Assembly: GCA_900543975.1 (NCBI GenBank)
Contig: UQTI01000004.1
Span: 6,277 to 70,276, forward strand
Length of the DNA: 64,000 bases
Source of the DNA: an uncultured Prevotella sp.
Lineage (GTDB): Bacteria; Bacteroidota; Bacteroidia; Bacteroidales; Bacteroidaceae
Reading direction: 5' to 3'
Numbering within the stretch: position 1 is the first letter of the stretch; each line of letters opens with the position of its first letter. Shown one piece after another: positions 45,146 through 54,658 of this stretch. Below the pieces are notes generated by a model. It ran no database searches. It saw only the letters and a program-made list of their open reading frames with translations, and was not told the DNA's origin. The translations under genes were made by a program, and so were the position numbers.

Positions 45146-46009
45146 ATGAGACAACTAAAAATAAGCAAATCGTTTACCAACCGCGAGAGCGACGCTCTCG
45201 ACAAGTACCTACAAGACATCGGGCATGAGGAACTTCTTTCGCTCGATGAAGAGGTTGAATTGGCCCAACGCATAAAGGAGGGCGACAACAAAGCGCTTGA
45301 AAAGCTCACACGCGCAAACCTGAGGTTTGTTGTGTCGGTTGCCAAACAGTATCAGAACCAAGGGCTCAGCTTGCCAGACCTCATCAACGAGGGCAACATA
45401 GGATTGATCAAAGCAGCGAAGAAGTTTGACGAAACACGCGGCTTCAAGTTCATATCCTACGCCGTGTGGTGGATAAGACAAAGCATCATGCAAGCCATTG
45501 CTGAGCAAGGACGACCCGTGCGCCTGCCGCTCAACCAGGTGGGGTCGGTAAACAAGATAAACAAGGCGCTGAGCAAGTTTGAACAAGAGCACGAACGACG
45601 CCCGAGCATCGACGAGATAGCATCGAGCACAGACCTGCCACAGGAAAAGGTGGAGGAAGCGATAAAGGCCAACACGCGTCAGGTGTCGATGGACGCGCCG
45701 TTTAAAGAGGGCGAAGAGAACAGCCTGATAGACGTGCTTTCAAGCGACGAGACCCCTTCAACCGATGCCGAGCTGCTCAAGCAGTCGCTTCGCGAGGAGA
45801 TGTCGATGGCGCTGAACGTGCTCAACGAGCGCGAACGCAATGTCATCATGGCATTCTACGGCATAGGCCAACCCGAGATGTCGATGGACGAAATAGGCAA
45901 ACGCTATGGGCTCACACGCGAGCGTGTAAGACAGATCAGAGAGAGGGCGTTGCGCCGTCTGCGTCAGAACACGCACAACAAGCTGTTAAAATCGTATCTC
46001 GGCAAGTAA
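45146..46009 (+). CDS. rpoD: Primary sigma factor (RpoD/SigA)
   Basis: 287 residues. A GTG at 45137 is in frame, but the ATG at 45146 gives the Bacteroidetes standard start [26 protein letters not shown] opening. It lacks region 1.1, as in this phylum. Region 2.4 is in the helices [20 protein letters not shown] (about 103-122), region 3 in [15 protein letters not shown] (about 151-165), and the helix-turn-helix of region 4.2 is [25 protein letters not shown] (about 248-272). It directs RNA polymerase to the TTTG/TAnnTTTG promoters seen across this window. Confidence 0.95.
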   Translation: MRQLKISKSFTNRESDALDKYLQDIGHEELLSLDEEVELAQRIKEGDNKALEKLTRANLRFVVSVAKQYQNQGLSLPDLINEGNIGLIKAAKKFDETRGFKFISYAVWWIRQSIMQAIAEQGRPVRLPLNQVGSVNKINKALSKFEQEHERRPSIDEIASSTDLPQEKVEEAIKANTRQVSMDAPFKEGEENSLIDVLSSDETPSTDAELLKQSLREEMSMALNVLNERERNVIMAFYGIGQPEMSMDEIGKRYGLTRERVRQIRERALRRLRQNTHNKLLKSYLGK

Positions 46010-46047
46010 GGAAAATAAGATTATTTATATAACAACTTTAAAAGCAC

Positions 46048-46623
46048 ATGATTTTAAAAAAATTACTCCTTGTCCTTGTTGCCTTCCTCATGGTTGGAAG
46101 CGTGGCCAAGGCAGCAGATAAGACAAAGCAGGTTTATGTATATGGCATGGCCATCTCGTTTAACGACTCTACCGTTTATATGACAGACATACAGACGCTC
46201 GATTCGGCTGCCGTGAGAAGCAAGACGGGATTCCTCTACGGACGCGACAACTACTCTTATCAGCTGCGCGACTACTTGAAGAGCAAGGGGTTTCAAACAC
46301 CCACTTGCGAGACAACCTTCTCGGTTAAAAAGAAAGACATCGAGAAAAAGTTTATTGCCGCAAAGAAACGTTACGGCAACGGCAAATACACGCTCAAACA
46401 CATCACACCAAACGAGTTCCAATATACGGTCATAACGCTCGATGTGGACGAAGAAAAGCCCATGACAAAGGAGGAGCGCAAGGCCATGAAGGTTCAGGCC
46501 AAGGAAGCGAAAGCCAAGGCTAAAGCCGAAGCTAAAGCAAAAGCCGAGGAGCGCAAGGCCCTGAAAAAAGAGCTGAAAGACAAGAAGAAGGGCCCGAAGC
46601 CTGAGGAACAAAGACCTGAATAA
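46048..46623 (+). CDS. Exported hypothetical protein with Lys/Ala-rich tail
   Basis: 191 residues, not recognised. A signal peptide (LLLVLVAFLMVGSVAKAADK, cut after AKA) is followed by about 115 residues of mixed sheet and helix, then a highly charged tail (EERKAMKVQAKEAKAKAKAE onward) rich in Lys, Ala and Glu that should form a single helix or coil. Envelope location likely. It is 39 bp downstream of rpoD and 42 bp upstream of the kinase-peptidase fusion, on the same strand, so it could be part of that cassette. Confidence 0.75.
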   Translation: MILKKLLLVLVAFLMVGSVAKAADKTKQVYVYGMAISFNDSTVYMTDIQTLDSAAVRSKTGFLYGRDNYSYQLRDYLKSKGFQTPTCETTFSVKKKDIEKKFIAAKKRYGNGKYTLKHITPNEFQYTVITLDVDEEKPMTKEERKAMKVQAKEAKAKAKAEAKAKAEERKALKKELKDKKKGPKPEEQRPE

Positions 46624-46664
46624 GGAAAAAAAAACTAAGGAAACGAAGAAAACAGAAAAAAAAT

Positions 46665-48128
46665 ATGACCATGCACTCAGAGAAATCATACAATTACTCA
46701 ATTGCAGATTTCAACATTGGCATATCGTTCAGCAAAGATGGAATCAACGACAAAAACTTGATTCCATCTTTTCGCGTTTTTGAACAAGACGCCCCAAACG
46801 GCGACCTGCTCTTCTCCCTTCATGTCGATGACAGCCTAAAACCAATAGCCAAGGAACGACGGGAGAGAATTCGCGAGTTTGACACAGGCAACGGCAAAAC
46901 CGTCGTTGACAGAATTGACGACGGAGGCTACCAATATATCATTAAAGATATCATGGGACGCAGCTGCTGCTTGCTACAGGCCGACAAGGAGTTTAAACAT
47001 TGCTTTTGTGCGCTCAACGGCAACTATAACATGCGCAGCTTCGGACTGAACAACGCGCTCATGCTTATCTTTGCCTTTAACGGATGCCGCCGACAGACCT
47101 TGCTTATACACGCCTCGCTCGTGAGACACAACGGCAAGGGCTACGCTTTTATCGCGAAAAGCGGAACGGGCAAGAGCACGCAGGTGAGCATGTGGTTGAG
47201 ACATATACCCCATTGCGACTTGATGAACGACGACAACCCCATTGTGCGAATGATAGACGGCAAGGCGTTCATTTATGGCAGCCCGTGGAGCGGCAAAACA
47301 CCTTGTTACCGTAACGTGAAGGCTCCGCTTGGCGCCATTACGCGAATAAACCGCGCCACAACAAACAGGGTGGAACAGCTGAAACCTGTAGAGGCGTTTG
47401 CGTCGGTTCTGCCTTCGTGCTCATCGATGAAATGGGACGAGGACATTTTCAACGCCATCTGCAACACGGTAACAAAAATAATAGAGACAACGGGCATTTA
47501 TGTGCTCCATTGTCTGCCAAACAGAGAGGCTGCCGAGGTGTGTGCTGCCGCCATCGTGCCAGGCTTCAAGCTTGAGCCAAACGCCAACAAGCCTTACACA
47601 AAGCCCGAAACGACGGAGCAGGAGCCAGGGTCGTTTCCTGTGTTATGTGCCGAGGTGAAGGAGGTTCTGTTTCAGAACGCACAGTTCTTGCCCGAGGTTG
47701 TGAAACTGCTCGACGAGGGCCACACCGTGACGCTAAGGCTGAAAGGCTACAGCATGAGACCGTTCCTTGAAAACGGACGCGACAAGGCGCTCCTTATAAA
47801 GGCCACAACCATACGCAAAGGCGACGCCGTGCTGGCTGAGGTATCGAAAGGGGTGTTTGTGCTTCATCGCATCGTGAAGATTAAAGGCGACGACGTGACC
47901 CTTCGCGGCGATGGCAACCTGGGCGTGGAGAGATGTAAAAAAAGCGATGTGAAGGGCTTTGTTATCGGCTTCTACCGCAAGGGACGAACGACCATTGACA
48001 AGACAAACCACCCGAAATGGCTCATCTACTCGTTTGTGTGGACCTCGCTCCTACCCTTACGCCGCTATTTGCTCGCCTTTTATCGCAGAATATGGTTGAA
48101 AATTTTCCCAAACAAAATAAATAACTAA
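46665..48128 (+). CDS. Fusion of HPr-kinase-like ATPase and S24/S26-like peptidase domain
   Basis: 487 residues. The N-terminal about 300 residues resemble HPr kinase/phosphorylase-type proteins: P-loop YAFIAKSGTGKSTQVSMWL (about 161-179) followed by CDLMNDDNPIVRM (about 184-196), where the family has its Asp/Asn-rich catalytic pair. From about 345, VTLRLKGYSMRPFLENGRDK has the Ser of GYSMRP and then VLHRIVKIKG and VTLRGDGNL. This Ser...His...GDGN order resembles the endoplasmic-reticulum-type (SipW-like) signal peptidases more than the Lys-type. A PqqD-like gene follows 1 nt later. Together they resemble peptide-maturation genes; no precursor is seen. M3 of the frame is another possible start. 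Confidence 0.8.
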   Translation: MTMHSEKSYNYSIADFNIGISFSKDGINDKNLIPSFRVFEQDAPNGDLLFSLHVDDSLKPIAKERRERIREFDTGNGKTVVDRIDDGGYQYIIKDIMGRSCCLLQADKEFKHCFCALNGNYNMRSFGLNNALMLIFAFNGCRRQTLLIHASLVRHNGKGYAFIAKSGTGKSTQVSMWLRHIPHCDLMNDDNPIVRMIDGKAFIYGSPWSGKTPCYRNVKAPLGAITRINRATTNRVEQLKPVEAFASVLPSCSSMKWDEDIFNAICNTVTKIIETTGIYVLHCLPNREAAEVCAAAIVPGFKLEPNANKPYTKPETTEQEPGSFPVLCAEVKEVLFQNAQFLPEVVKLLDEGHTVTLRLKGYSMRPFLENGRDKALLIKATTIRKGDAVLAEVSKGVFVLHRIVKIKGDDVTLRGDGNLGVERCKKSDVKGFVIGFYRKGRTTIDKTNHPKWLIYSFVWTSLLPLRRYLLAFYRRIWLKIFPNKINN

Positions 48129-48129
48129 T

Positions 48130-48396
48130 ATGAAAGCAAAGAAAGGTTTTAAACTTAGAGATGTGTGCGGCGAAAAGATTATCGTTGCCGAAGGCAAGGA
48201 GAATATCGATTTCAGCAACATTATAAGCATGAACGAGACAGCTGCCTATCTATGGGAACAGCTCTACGGCAAAGAGTTTTCTGTAGACAACATGGCCGAC
48301 CTGCTCACAGAACAATATGACATAGATAGGGAAAGTGCCCTTGCCGACTGCCATGAGCTCGCAAAGCAATGGAAAGAGGCGGGAATAACGGAATGA
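48130..48396 (+). CDS. PqqD-like (RiPP recognition element) protein
   Basis: 88 residues. A winged-helix PqqD fold is suggested by GFKLRDVCGEKIIVAEGKEN (about 5-24), then MNETAAYLWEQLYG (about 38-51) and ADCHELAKQWKEAGI. PqqD domains bind the leader of a ribosomally made peptide for its modifying enzyme. It begins one base after the kinase-peptidase stop, which is a strong sign of coupling. No peptide precursor was recognised nearby, so the substrate is open. Confidence 0.83.
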   Translation: MKAKKGFKLRDVCGEKIIVAEGKENIDFSNIISMNETAAYLWEQLYGKEFSVDNMADLLTEQYDIDRESALADCHELAKQWKEAGITE

Positions 48397-48465
48397 GGCA
48401 GGATCCAAAAGATCAGAAATAAAAGCTTGGAAAAACGACCTCAAACGTTTTAACATCGACAAAGA

Positions 48466-48509
48466 AACAAGGCCTGTTGCAAACATTATCAGCAACAGGC
48501 CTTGTTTTA
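48466..48509 (+). terminator. Rho-independent terminator after the PqqD gene
   Basis: AACAAGGCCTGTTGC (48466-48480) pairs perfectly (15 bp) with GCAACAGGCCTTGTT (48492-48506) around an 11-nt loop, then TTTATA. It closes the kinase-peptidase/PqqD transcript. Confidence 0.9.
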
Positions 48510-48625
48510 TATAAGCTTGTTTTCAAAACAGTTTATTGGCTATCTTTCAAAAAGCCAAATGACACCTAAAAAAAACTATTGGCTCTCATTTCAAAACCAA
48601 CAGGTTACTCTTAAAAAAGACTTTT

Positions 48626-49825
48626 TCACTCCTTACGGTTCCATATATTGATAATCTTGCGCCTTATAACCACCGTGTTAACCAAGGTCACAAAGAGGAA
48701 GAGCAGAAGACCAAGAAGGACGGTCGGGAGAAACGACGGCTCAGAGATGTCGGGCAAGAGAAGCGTCAGTACATCCATATAACAGCTACGGGCCACGAGC
48801 ACAAGAACCACCACAAGGACAAGCACACAGAAATTGAGACCTGTGGCAAGCAACTGGTAGGGACGCGACACACTTGACGGACTGTAACCTATGAGCAGGA
48901 GGTTCTCAAGCTTGTAAGAGTTTTTCTGAACCAAAAGATAGATGCTCAGCATGAGGATGTAGAAACTTAAGGCTGAGATGGTAAGACCAACAACAACAAC
49001 GATGAAGACCATGAGACGCAAGAAAGAGGTCATCTTCTCGGCGTTAGCATCGTTGTTTTCGGCCTCATAACCCTTGCTGTCAAGATACTTGGAAAACTGT
49101 CCGTCGGCAGGATTGTTTACATCCATAATGAGACGTGTGGGCTCATCGGGAGCATCGGGAGCGTAACGGCTGTTGCTCCATTTCATAAATGCTTCGGGCA
49201 CAAGAATGGAACTGATGCGGTTGGAGAAACCTATTACACGCCCCTTGAAACGATCATGAAGACCATTGCCGTTGATGAAGATATTGAAGTCGATCATGCT
49301 TACCAAACCGTCAGAAAGCTTTGGTAGCGAGTGAGATTGTGCGAACCCAAAATTATACATCGTGAGATATGAACGAGGCAAGATTATGGGAACCGTAGTG
49401 TCGCCATCACGATAATGCCAATCGGCGCCGGACACAACGACAAAGCGGTCGGGCACACTCTCAAAGAACAGTTCCGAGTTAAGAATGTTGACGCCGTTAA
49501 CGCTCATCGTGGCGTCAACCTTATAACCTGTGGAGATGAAACGACCTGCCGACCGGACAAAGGGCTGAGAGGTAAGGTCGTCGATCTCGCTGTTGCTGAA
49601 CGTGTTTGACCGTCCCGACATGGTGGTGGCCATGCCTATTTTCTTGCTTACGATAACATAGTCGGCCTTCATGAAGCTGTCGTTCTGGGTGAACACAGGC
49701 AGCACGTCACGATAAAACTGATAGCCAAAGAGCACGATGAACATGCCCAACAGATTGGCAAAAAAGAAACCGACAAACTGCGGCACGCTAACATGCTGCC
49801 GCAACAACTTCCATACAAGGCTCAT
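48626..49825 (-). CDS. ABC transporter permease, FtsX/MacB-like
   Basis: 399 residues. An N-terminal membrane helix (about 17-37) is followed by a large extracytoplasmic domain (about 45-265), then three helices near 272-305, 325-350 and 365-390. This is the FtsX-type layout shared by MacB and LolC/E permeases. It overlaps the upstream ATPase by four bases (ATGA), so it is co-translated with it. The transported or acted-on molecule is unknown. It is convergent with the kinase-peptidase cassette. Confidence 0.87.
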   Translation of the reverse strand: MSLVWKLLRQHVSVPQFVGFFFANLLGMFIVLFGYQFYRDVLPVFTQNDSFMKADYVIVSKKIGMATTMSGRSNTFSNSEIDDLTSQPFVRSAGRFISTGYKVDATMSVNGVNILNSELFFESVPDRFVVVSGADWHYRDGDTTVPIILPRSYLTMYNFGFAQSHSLPKLSDGLVSMIDFNIFINGNGLHDRFKGRVIGFSNRISSILVPEAFMKWSNSRYAPDAPDEPTRLIMDVNNPADGQFSKYLDSKGYEAENNDANAEKMTSFLRLMVFIVVVVGLTISALSFYILMLSIYLLVQKNSYKLENLLLIGYSPSSVSRPYQLLATGLNFCVLVLVVVLVLVARSCYMDVLTLLLPDISEPSFLPTVLLGLLLFLFVTLVNTVVIRRKIINIWNRKE

Positions 49826-50466
49826 AGCTTAAATGTTTTTTCATAGTCCAACTTCATGTGCTTACCGATGCTGGTAACGATAACGCCGGCTCCCAGACGA
49901 TGGGCTTCGCACATCATTATGTCGGCCATGATGGCGGCGTTGTCGTCGTCAAGATGGCTTATAGGCTCGTCAACTACAACAAAGTCGAAAGGTTGTGCCA
50001 ACGCTCTGATCATCGCCACACGTTGCTGCTGACCAAACGACATGTGGCCAATCTTTGCATCGAGCTTGTCGGCAACGCCAAGACGCTCAAACCACTCTTT
50101 CAACACGCTCTCCTTCTGAAAGCCTGTCAGGTTGTTCTTTATGGCAACGTTCTCCCAAGCCGTGAGCTCGGGAAACAAGCGCAACTCTTGAAACAGATAG
50201 CTGATGTGAGCAAGGCGCAGGTCGACCCATTGGTCCACAGACAGGGTTTTGGCGCAGGTCGTGTCAAAGAGCACGCTACCGTCATAGTCGTGACGATAGC
50301 CCACGATGTAGCTGCAGAACGTGCTCTTGCCCTTGCCACTATCAGCTTCCACGAGGTAGAGATGGCCCTTGCTGAAGCTTATGTCTTTGCCCCACACCTC
50401 AGAACAAAGGTCTGTACGACCAGAGAAGACATGAGGCATAACAGCCTGAAAACTAATCTTTTCCAT
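49822..50466 (-). CDS. ABC transporter ATPase subunit
   Basis: 214 residues. Walker A ADSGKGKST (about 37-45) is an unusual variant of GxxGxGKS with a Ser-Gly-Lys-Gly start, signature MSFGQQQRVAMIRAL (about 142-156; LSGGQ is reduced to MSFGQ), Walker B FDFVVVDEPISHLD (about 159-172) with the catalytic Glu. It partners with the FtsX-like permease through a four-base overlap. The pair resembles LolD/MacB-type exporters in size. Confidence 0.88.
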   Translation of the reverse strand: MEKISFQAVMPHVFSGRTDLCSEVWGKDISFSKGHLYLVEADSGKGKSTFCSYIVGYRHDYDGSVLFDTTCAKTLSVDQWVDLRLAHISYLFQELRLFPELTAWENVAIKNNLTGFQKESVLKEWFERLGVADKLDAKIGHMSFGQQQRVAMIRALAQPFDFVVVDEPISHLDDDNAAIMADIMMCEAHRLGAGVIVTSIGKHMKLDYEKTFKL

Positions 50467-50607
50467 TTTTTAAATAAAAAGAGTTATTTTTAAAAGGTCC
50501 ATAAACGGATCTATGTTTTATGTGCTTCTGAAGAGCTGTTTATGAGTTTTATTTAGACCCTTTATTTAAGCCCTTTATTTGCTTTGAATTTTGCTCTTCA
50601 TTTGCTT

Positions 50608-51699
50608 TTAAGCCCATTTTATTGCTATGCCTATGAGCATTCCTACAGCCACACCCCACTCGCTGGCGAGAAAGAACGTGCTGATGGCTGTGCCACGGCG
50701 GCAATGGTCGCTACGGGTGATGAGCATGAGCTGGGAACGAGCGCCAACCATGCCCACTCCTCCACCAAGCAAACAAGGGGTAAAATAGCCTGGAAGCATG
50801 CCGCTGGGCGAACAAAAGACCGACATGGCTGAGAGGATGAAGAAGAACGCCACAAAGAGGTCGGTCCAACCGTGGTTTAACGTGCCCATGAAACGCTCGG
50901 TTAGCAAAGCCCACAAGAAGCCTACCATGACAAGAGTAAAGAAAGCCACAGAACTTACCATGGTCAGCACATAACCATAACAGGCGAAGCTGAGGGCGGT
51001 AAAGAGGAACAGATGCCACTCGCCACCAAGCATGAACCGGTCAAACGACATGTGGGGAACATCGTCTTCGGGGGTCTTGAACGGGAAGCGCACAAGACGA
51101 ACCAAAACGGCAGACGCGAAACCTGCCAAGGCAGCCCACAGGCACACATCGGCGGCGCTGGTGTGACGGAACAGAACGATGGCGGTCAACGGACCTAACG
51201 CGATACCTAAACGGGCGAGCCAAGCAGCAGAGTGGTTGGCGCGTGTGCGATAAACCGACTCGGTCTTGTCTACGATCAAGGTGCCGAACAGCACGATGGC
51301 AGCAAGACCATAACAGGCGGCTGTGAAAAAGCGCAAAACCTCTATGACCAAGGGAATGGCCCATTGCGGATTCTTCAGCACGAGCCATGAAGCAGCCACA
51401 CAAAGGGTGTAGCCCTCGATAGCACGCACGCAAACCAACCCACGACGATAACGCTGGGTGAGCCAGTTGCAGAACGGACCGAAGGCAAACAATCCGAGGG
51501 CGTAAGTGACGGCACATAGCAACTGTTCTTGACATATGACCGCGCTTGAAGCCATGCGGGCTCCTATGTGCAAAGGCAGAAGGGCCATGAGCATGTAAGC
51601 CGAAAGAGTGAGCAAGAAGCCCGCCAAGGCTAACATAACGAAACCGCTGTACCACAGATTGTTATGAATGGGTGTCTCTGTGTTAAATTTTACTGTCAT
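50608..51699 (-). CDS. MFS-like transporter
   Basis: 363 residues with about eleven to twelve hydrophobic segments and no large soluble domain. A charged turn after the second or third helix, NWLTQRYRRGLVCVRAIEGY (about 79-98), matches the MFS loop G-x-L-x-D-(R/K)-x-G-R-(R/K) only loosely. Substrate unknown. It lies about 40 bp upstream of panB on the minus strand and 141 bp from the ABC pair, and may be an independent unit. Confidence 0.75.
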   Translation of the reverse strand: MTVKFNTETPIHNNLWYSGFVMLALAGFLLTLSAYMLMALLPLHIGARMASSAVICQEQLLCAVTYALGLFAFGPFCNWLTQRYRRGLVCVRAIEGYTLCVAASWLVLKNPQWAIPLVIEVLRFFTAACYGLAAIVLFGTLIVDKTESVYRTRANHSAAWLARLGIALGPLTAIVLFRHTSAADVCLWAALAGFASAVLVRLVRFPFKTPEDDVPHMSFDRFMLGGEWHLFLFTALSFACYGYVLTMVSSVAFFTLVMVGFLWALLTERFMGTLNHGWTDLFVAFFFILSAMSVFCSPSGMLPGYFTPCLLGGGVGMVGARSQLMLITRSDHCRRGTAISTFFLASEWGVAVGMLIGIAIKWA

Positions 51700-51738
51700 T
51701 AATGGTGTCTTTAATGAAACATGGGAGCAAGAGGCTCC

Positions 51739-52560
51739 TTAGTAGCTTTCTGCTTCGTTAGGGAACGCCGTGCTCTTAACATCGTCAACATAACGGCCAA
51801 CGGCGTTGGTCATGACATCCCACAGGTCGGCATACTGACGTAAGAACTTGGGCTTAAAGCCCTTAGACATGCCCATCATGTCGGCATAGACAAGAACCTG
51901 ACCATCGGTTCCGTTGCCTGCACCAATGCCAATGGTGGGACAGCTCACACGACGGCTAACCTCGGCTGCAAGAGCTGCGGGCACCTTTTCAAGGACGATG
52001 GCAAAACAGCCGGCCTTGTCGAGCGCCTCGGCATCGGCGATGAGCTTGGCTGCCTCTGTCTCACCCTTTGCACGAAGACCGTAACCACCAAACTTATGTA
52101 CGCTTTGAGGCGTGAGACCTAAATGACCACACACGGGGATGCCGGCAGCAAGAATGCCCTCAACGGCGGGCAAGATCTCTACACCGCCTTCGAGCTTCAA
52201 GGCATCGACACCTGTTTCTTTCATTATCTTTACTGCGTTGCGCACGGCCTCTTCTTTGCTTACCTGATAGCTGCCAAAGGGCATGTCGCACAACACGAGA
52301 GCGTGGTCTACAGCACGGGCAACGGCACGAGCATGATAAATGATCTGGTCAACGGTTATTGGCAAGGTGTCGGCGTTGCCTGCCATGACATTGCTGGCAG
52401 AATCGCCAATAAGAATACTGTCTACGCCGCCAGCATCTATTATGCGAGCTGTGGTGTAATCGTAGGCTGTGAGCATTGTTATCTTCTCGCCACGTTGCTT
52501 GAAATCAAGAAAGCGTGTGGCTGTCACCTTCTTTATGTCTGTACTTAAATATGTTGCCAT
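51739..52560 (-). CDS. panB: 3-methyl-2-oxobutanoate hydroxymethyltransferase
   Basis: 273 residues, from the ATG at 52560. An extra in-frame start at 52587 is rejected because the family begins at MATYLSTDIKKV. It makes ketopantoate, the first step of pantothenate synthesis. MLTAYDYTTARIIDAGGVDS (about 29-48), LIGDSASNVMAGN with the metal-binding Asp, and the GHLGLTPQSVHKFGG segment (about 141-155) are signatures. The next gene, a metallo-beta-lactamase-fold hydrolase, lies 127 bp upstream on the same strand. Confidence 0.95.
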   Translation of the reverse strand: MATYLSTDIKKVTATRFLDFKQRGEKITMLTAYDYTTARIIDAGGVDSILIGDSASNVMAGNADTLPITVDQIIYHARAVARAVDHALVLCDMPFGSYQVSKEEAVRNAVKIMKETGVDALKLEGGVEILPAVEGILAAGIPVCGHLGLTPQSVHKFGGYGLRAKGETEAAKLIADAEALDKAGCFAIVLEKVPAALAAEVSRRVSCPTIGIGAGNGTDGQVLVYADMMGMSKGFKPKFLRQYADLWDVMTNAVGRYVDDVKSTAFPNEAESY

Positions 52561-52687
52561 TTTTCTTCTGTTTGTCGAGCACATCATAACGATGATGCTT
52601 GACGTTTGTTGAGTTTTTAGATTTGTATCTTTATTATTATAATTGTCTTTTTAAGAAAAGCCTGCTGTTTCTTTAGCAAAAAGAGGT

Positions 52688-53497
52688 TCAGACCTCAATC
52701 TCAAGTCCATCGTAAGCCAAGCCCACGTTTCTTGGAAGTTTGGCCTGTGCTTCTGTCTCTAAACCAATATCATGATTAAAATGAATTAACCATGTTTGCT
52801 CCGCTCCAACCTTATGGGCGAAAGCCACGGCATCGGCAACCAACTGGTGCGAATGGTGAGGCTTTTCAAAGCGCAAGGCGTTGACAACGAGCGTGCGCAC
52901 ACCTTTAAGATAATGGAGCTCGTCTTCTGACATGCTCTTCATGTCGGTTATATAAGCAAAATTGCGACCTATGCGGAAACCCAAGATGGGAAGTTTGCCA
53001 TGAAAAACGTTTATCGGCAAGACCTCTATGTCGCCAACAGAAAACGGCCTGTGGGCATGAATAGGGTTGAGCGAGAGGCTTGGGACGCCAGGATAAAGCT
53101 TTAGCTTGAGCCACGGCAGGCTCTTCTCTATCCTTTGCATGAGACCATGGGGAAAGCAGTAAGGCATGCATTGGCGCACATGACGCAAGGTCTTGCGATC
53201 GCCATAAAGGGGTATGGTGCCAAAACGACAATAAGGCCGAAGGTCGTCTATTCCACCGACATGATCATAGTGCATGTGTGTGAGCAACACGCCATCGATG
53301 CGTCGGAAAGGCAACGGCATTAGTTGTTGGCGTATGTCAGGACCACAATCGATGAGCAGACGTGTTGTATCGGTCTCCACCAAAGCGGCGCAACGCAAGC
53401 GGCTGTCATGATGGTTCGTGCTGCGACACACCTTGCATGAGCATCCTAACGTAGGTACGCCACATGAGGTTCCCGTACCAAGGAATGTTATCTTCAT
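52688..53497 (-). CDS. Metallo-beta-lactamase-fold hydrolase, PhnP-like
   Basis: 269 residues. The metal-binding HxHxDH is in LLTHMHYDHVGG (about 71-82), with downstream partners ITDMKSMS and the terminal HFNHDIGL. LGTGTSCGVPTLGCSCKVC (about 5-23) is the Cys-rich N-terminus of the PhnP/phosphodiesterase subgroup. Probably hydrolyses a cyclic or phosphodiester nucleotide; substrate unknown. It is downstream of the DUF4348 lipoprotein by 62 bp. Confidence 0.87.
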   Translation of the reverse strand: MKITFLGTGTSCGVPTLGCSCKVCRSTNHHDSRLRCAALVETDTTRLLIDCGPDIRQQLMPLPFRRIDGVLLTHMHYDHVGGIDDLRPYCRFGTIPLYGDRKTLRHVRQCMPYCFPHGLMQRIEKSLPWLKLKLYPGVPSLSLNPIHAHRPFSVGDIEVLPINVFHGKLPILGFRIGRNFAYITDMKSMSEDELHYLKGVRTLVVNALRFEKPHHSHQLVADAVAFAHKVGAEQTWLIHFNHDIGLETEAQAKLPRNVGLAYDGLEIEV

Positions 53498-53559
53498 CTG
53501 TATGTTTTTATTTTCTTTTTAAGGCTCTCCCAAAAATCCACAAAATCTTTAAGAGATTA

Positions 53560-54408
53560 TCACATAGAGAGCTGCATCAGCTTCCAATGACCTCCCTTAC
53601 ATTTAAATGTCAACTCGGTTTCCAAGCCATTGGCAATGCCGCGCATCACGAAAATCTTACGGTTACTCTCCGCATATTTCTGACCGTAAAGGATATTATA
53701 TATAAGTCGGCCAGGCAATTCGGGAGCAAACGAAGGCCATTGCTCAGGGGTGAGGAAACCTGTCATGGTGTTAAACTCGTCATCGGGATCAGGACCTGAA
53801 AACTGGAGCGGGTCATTAATGCTCTTTACCTGAAAAGCAGAATCGGCAACAAACGCCTTATAAAACTTAAGGAACGAAGAGTTGTTGCTCGCTTTCAAAC
53901 GATCGACATTCAAACCAGTAAGCTTCCATTGCCCCTGAAGACGGTTAAAGACATACTGCTTTAAGATGTTGGTGTTAAGATATATTTTCTCAACAACAAC
54001 ATGATTGATGGTCGTATCCTTGACTATGGACATTTGACGCTTACTGTCAAAAATCAACGTGTAATAGTCTTGCGTCATAAAGAAACGCTCCATGCGCCAC
54101 GACTTTTTCGTCATTTCCGACTTCTTGCCAAACTTCGTTACGGACAAAGGAAACTGTATGCGCGAATATTGCAACTTGCGATTGGCGGCAAAATTGAAAA
54201 TGAAATCGTCAAACAGTTCATCGGCTGTCTTGGGCATGGGCGACTCGGTAATGATTGTTGCCATGGTGTCGACAACAGCCATGCTGTCTGAATCGGTAGT
54301 GGCAACAGAGTCGACAGCTGCAGGTTTCTTATCGCTACAACCTACAGATGAAAAACAAAATATGCTAGCGATTATGGCCAGCACAATAAGGAAAGCACCT
54401 TTTTTCAT
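53560..54408 (-). CDS. DUF4348 family lipoprotein
   Basis: 282 residues. A lipobox is visible in IASIFCFSSVGCSDK (Cys about 24), so it is probably a lipoprotein. A Ser/Thr/Asp/Met-rich linker (about 30-58) precedes a globular part with DELFDDFIFNFAANRKLQYS (about 64-83), the start of the DUF4348 fold. Function unknown. It is preceded by a promoter-like box at 54465-54472. Confidence 0.87.
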   Translation of the reverse strand: MKKGAFLIVLAIIASIFCFSSVGCSDKKPAAVDSVATTDSDSMAVVDTMATIITESPMPKTADELFDDFIFNFAANRKLQYSRIQFPLSVTKFGKKSEMTKKSWRMERFFMTQDYYTLIFDSKRQMSIVKDTTINHVVVEKIYLNTNILKQYVFNRLQGQWKLTGLNVDRLKASNNSSFLKFYKAFVADSAFQVKSINDPLQFSGPDPDDEFNTMTGFLTPEQWPSFAPELPGRLIYNILYGQKYAESNRKIFVMRGIANGLETELTFKCKGGHWKLMQLSM

Positions 54409-54464
54409 AACTAATTATTATTACCCTGTAATAACGGGTCTGTTATCTCTCAATTTCTTCGATG

Positions 54465-54472
54465 CAAAATTA
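54465..54472 (-). promoter_or_regulatory. -7 box upstream of the DUF4348 gene
   Basis: Minus strand TAATTTTG, full match, 57 nt before the start codon. No -33 partner at the expected distance. Confidence 0.4.
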
Positions 54473-54631
54473 CAACTTTATTTCTATATAATGACCTTTT
54501 AACACAAAAATAAATCGGCAATCCATCCTTTGAGTCTCTTTTAAGCCTTTATCTTTGGCAAAGCCCATTTTTATATTTGACAAAGTTCATTTTTAAGCCG
54601 AACCATAGCTTTTTTATTTTGATATATTTCC

Positions 54632-54658
54632 TTGTTTGCATTAAAAATGTTAACTTTG
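54632..54658 (+). promoter_or_regulatory. Promoter-like boxes upstream of pheS
   Basis: TAACTTTG (54651-54658) is a full -7 match, 27 nt before the ATG. Nearby TTG/TTTG elements at 54632-54638 are too close (12 to 16 nt) for a standard -33. Confidence 0.4.
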
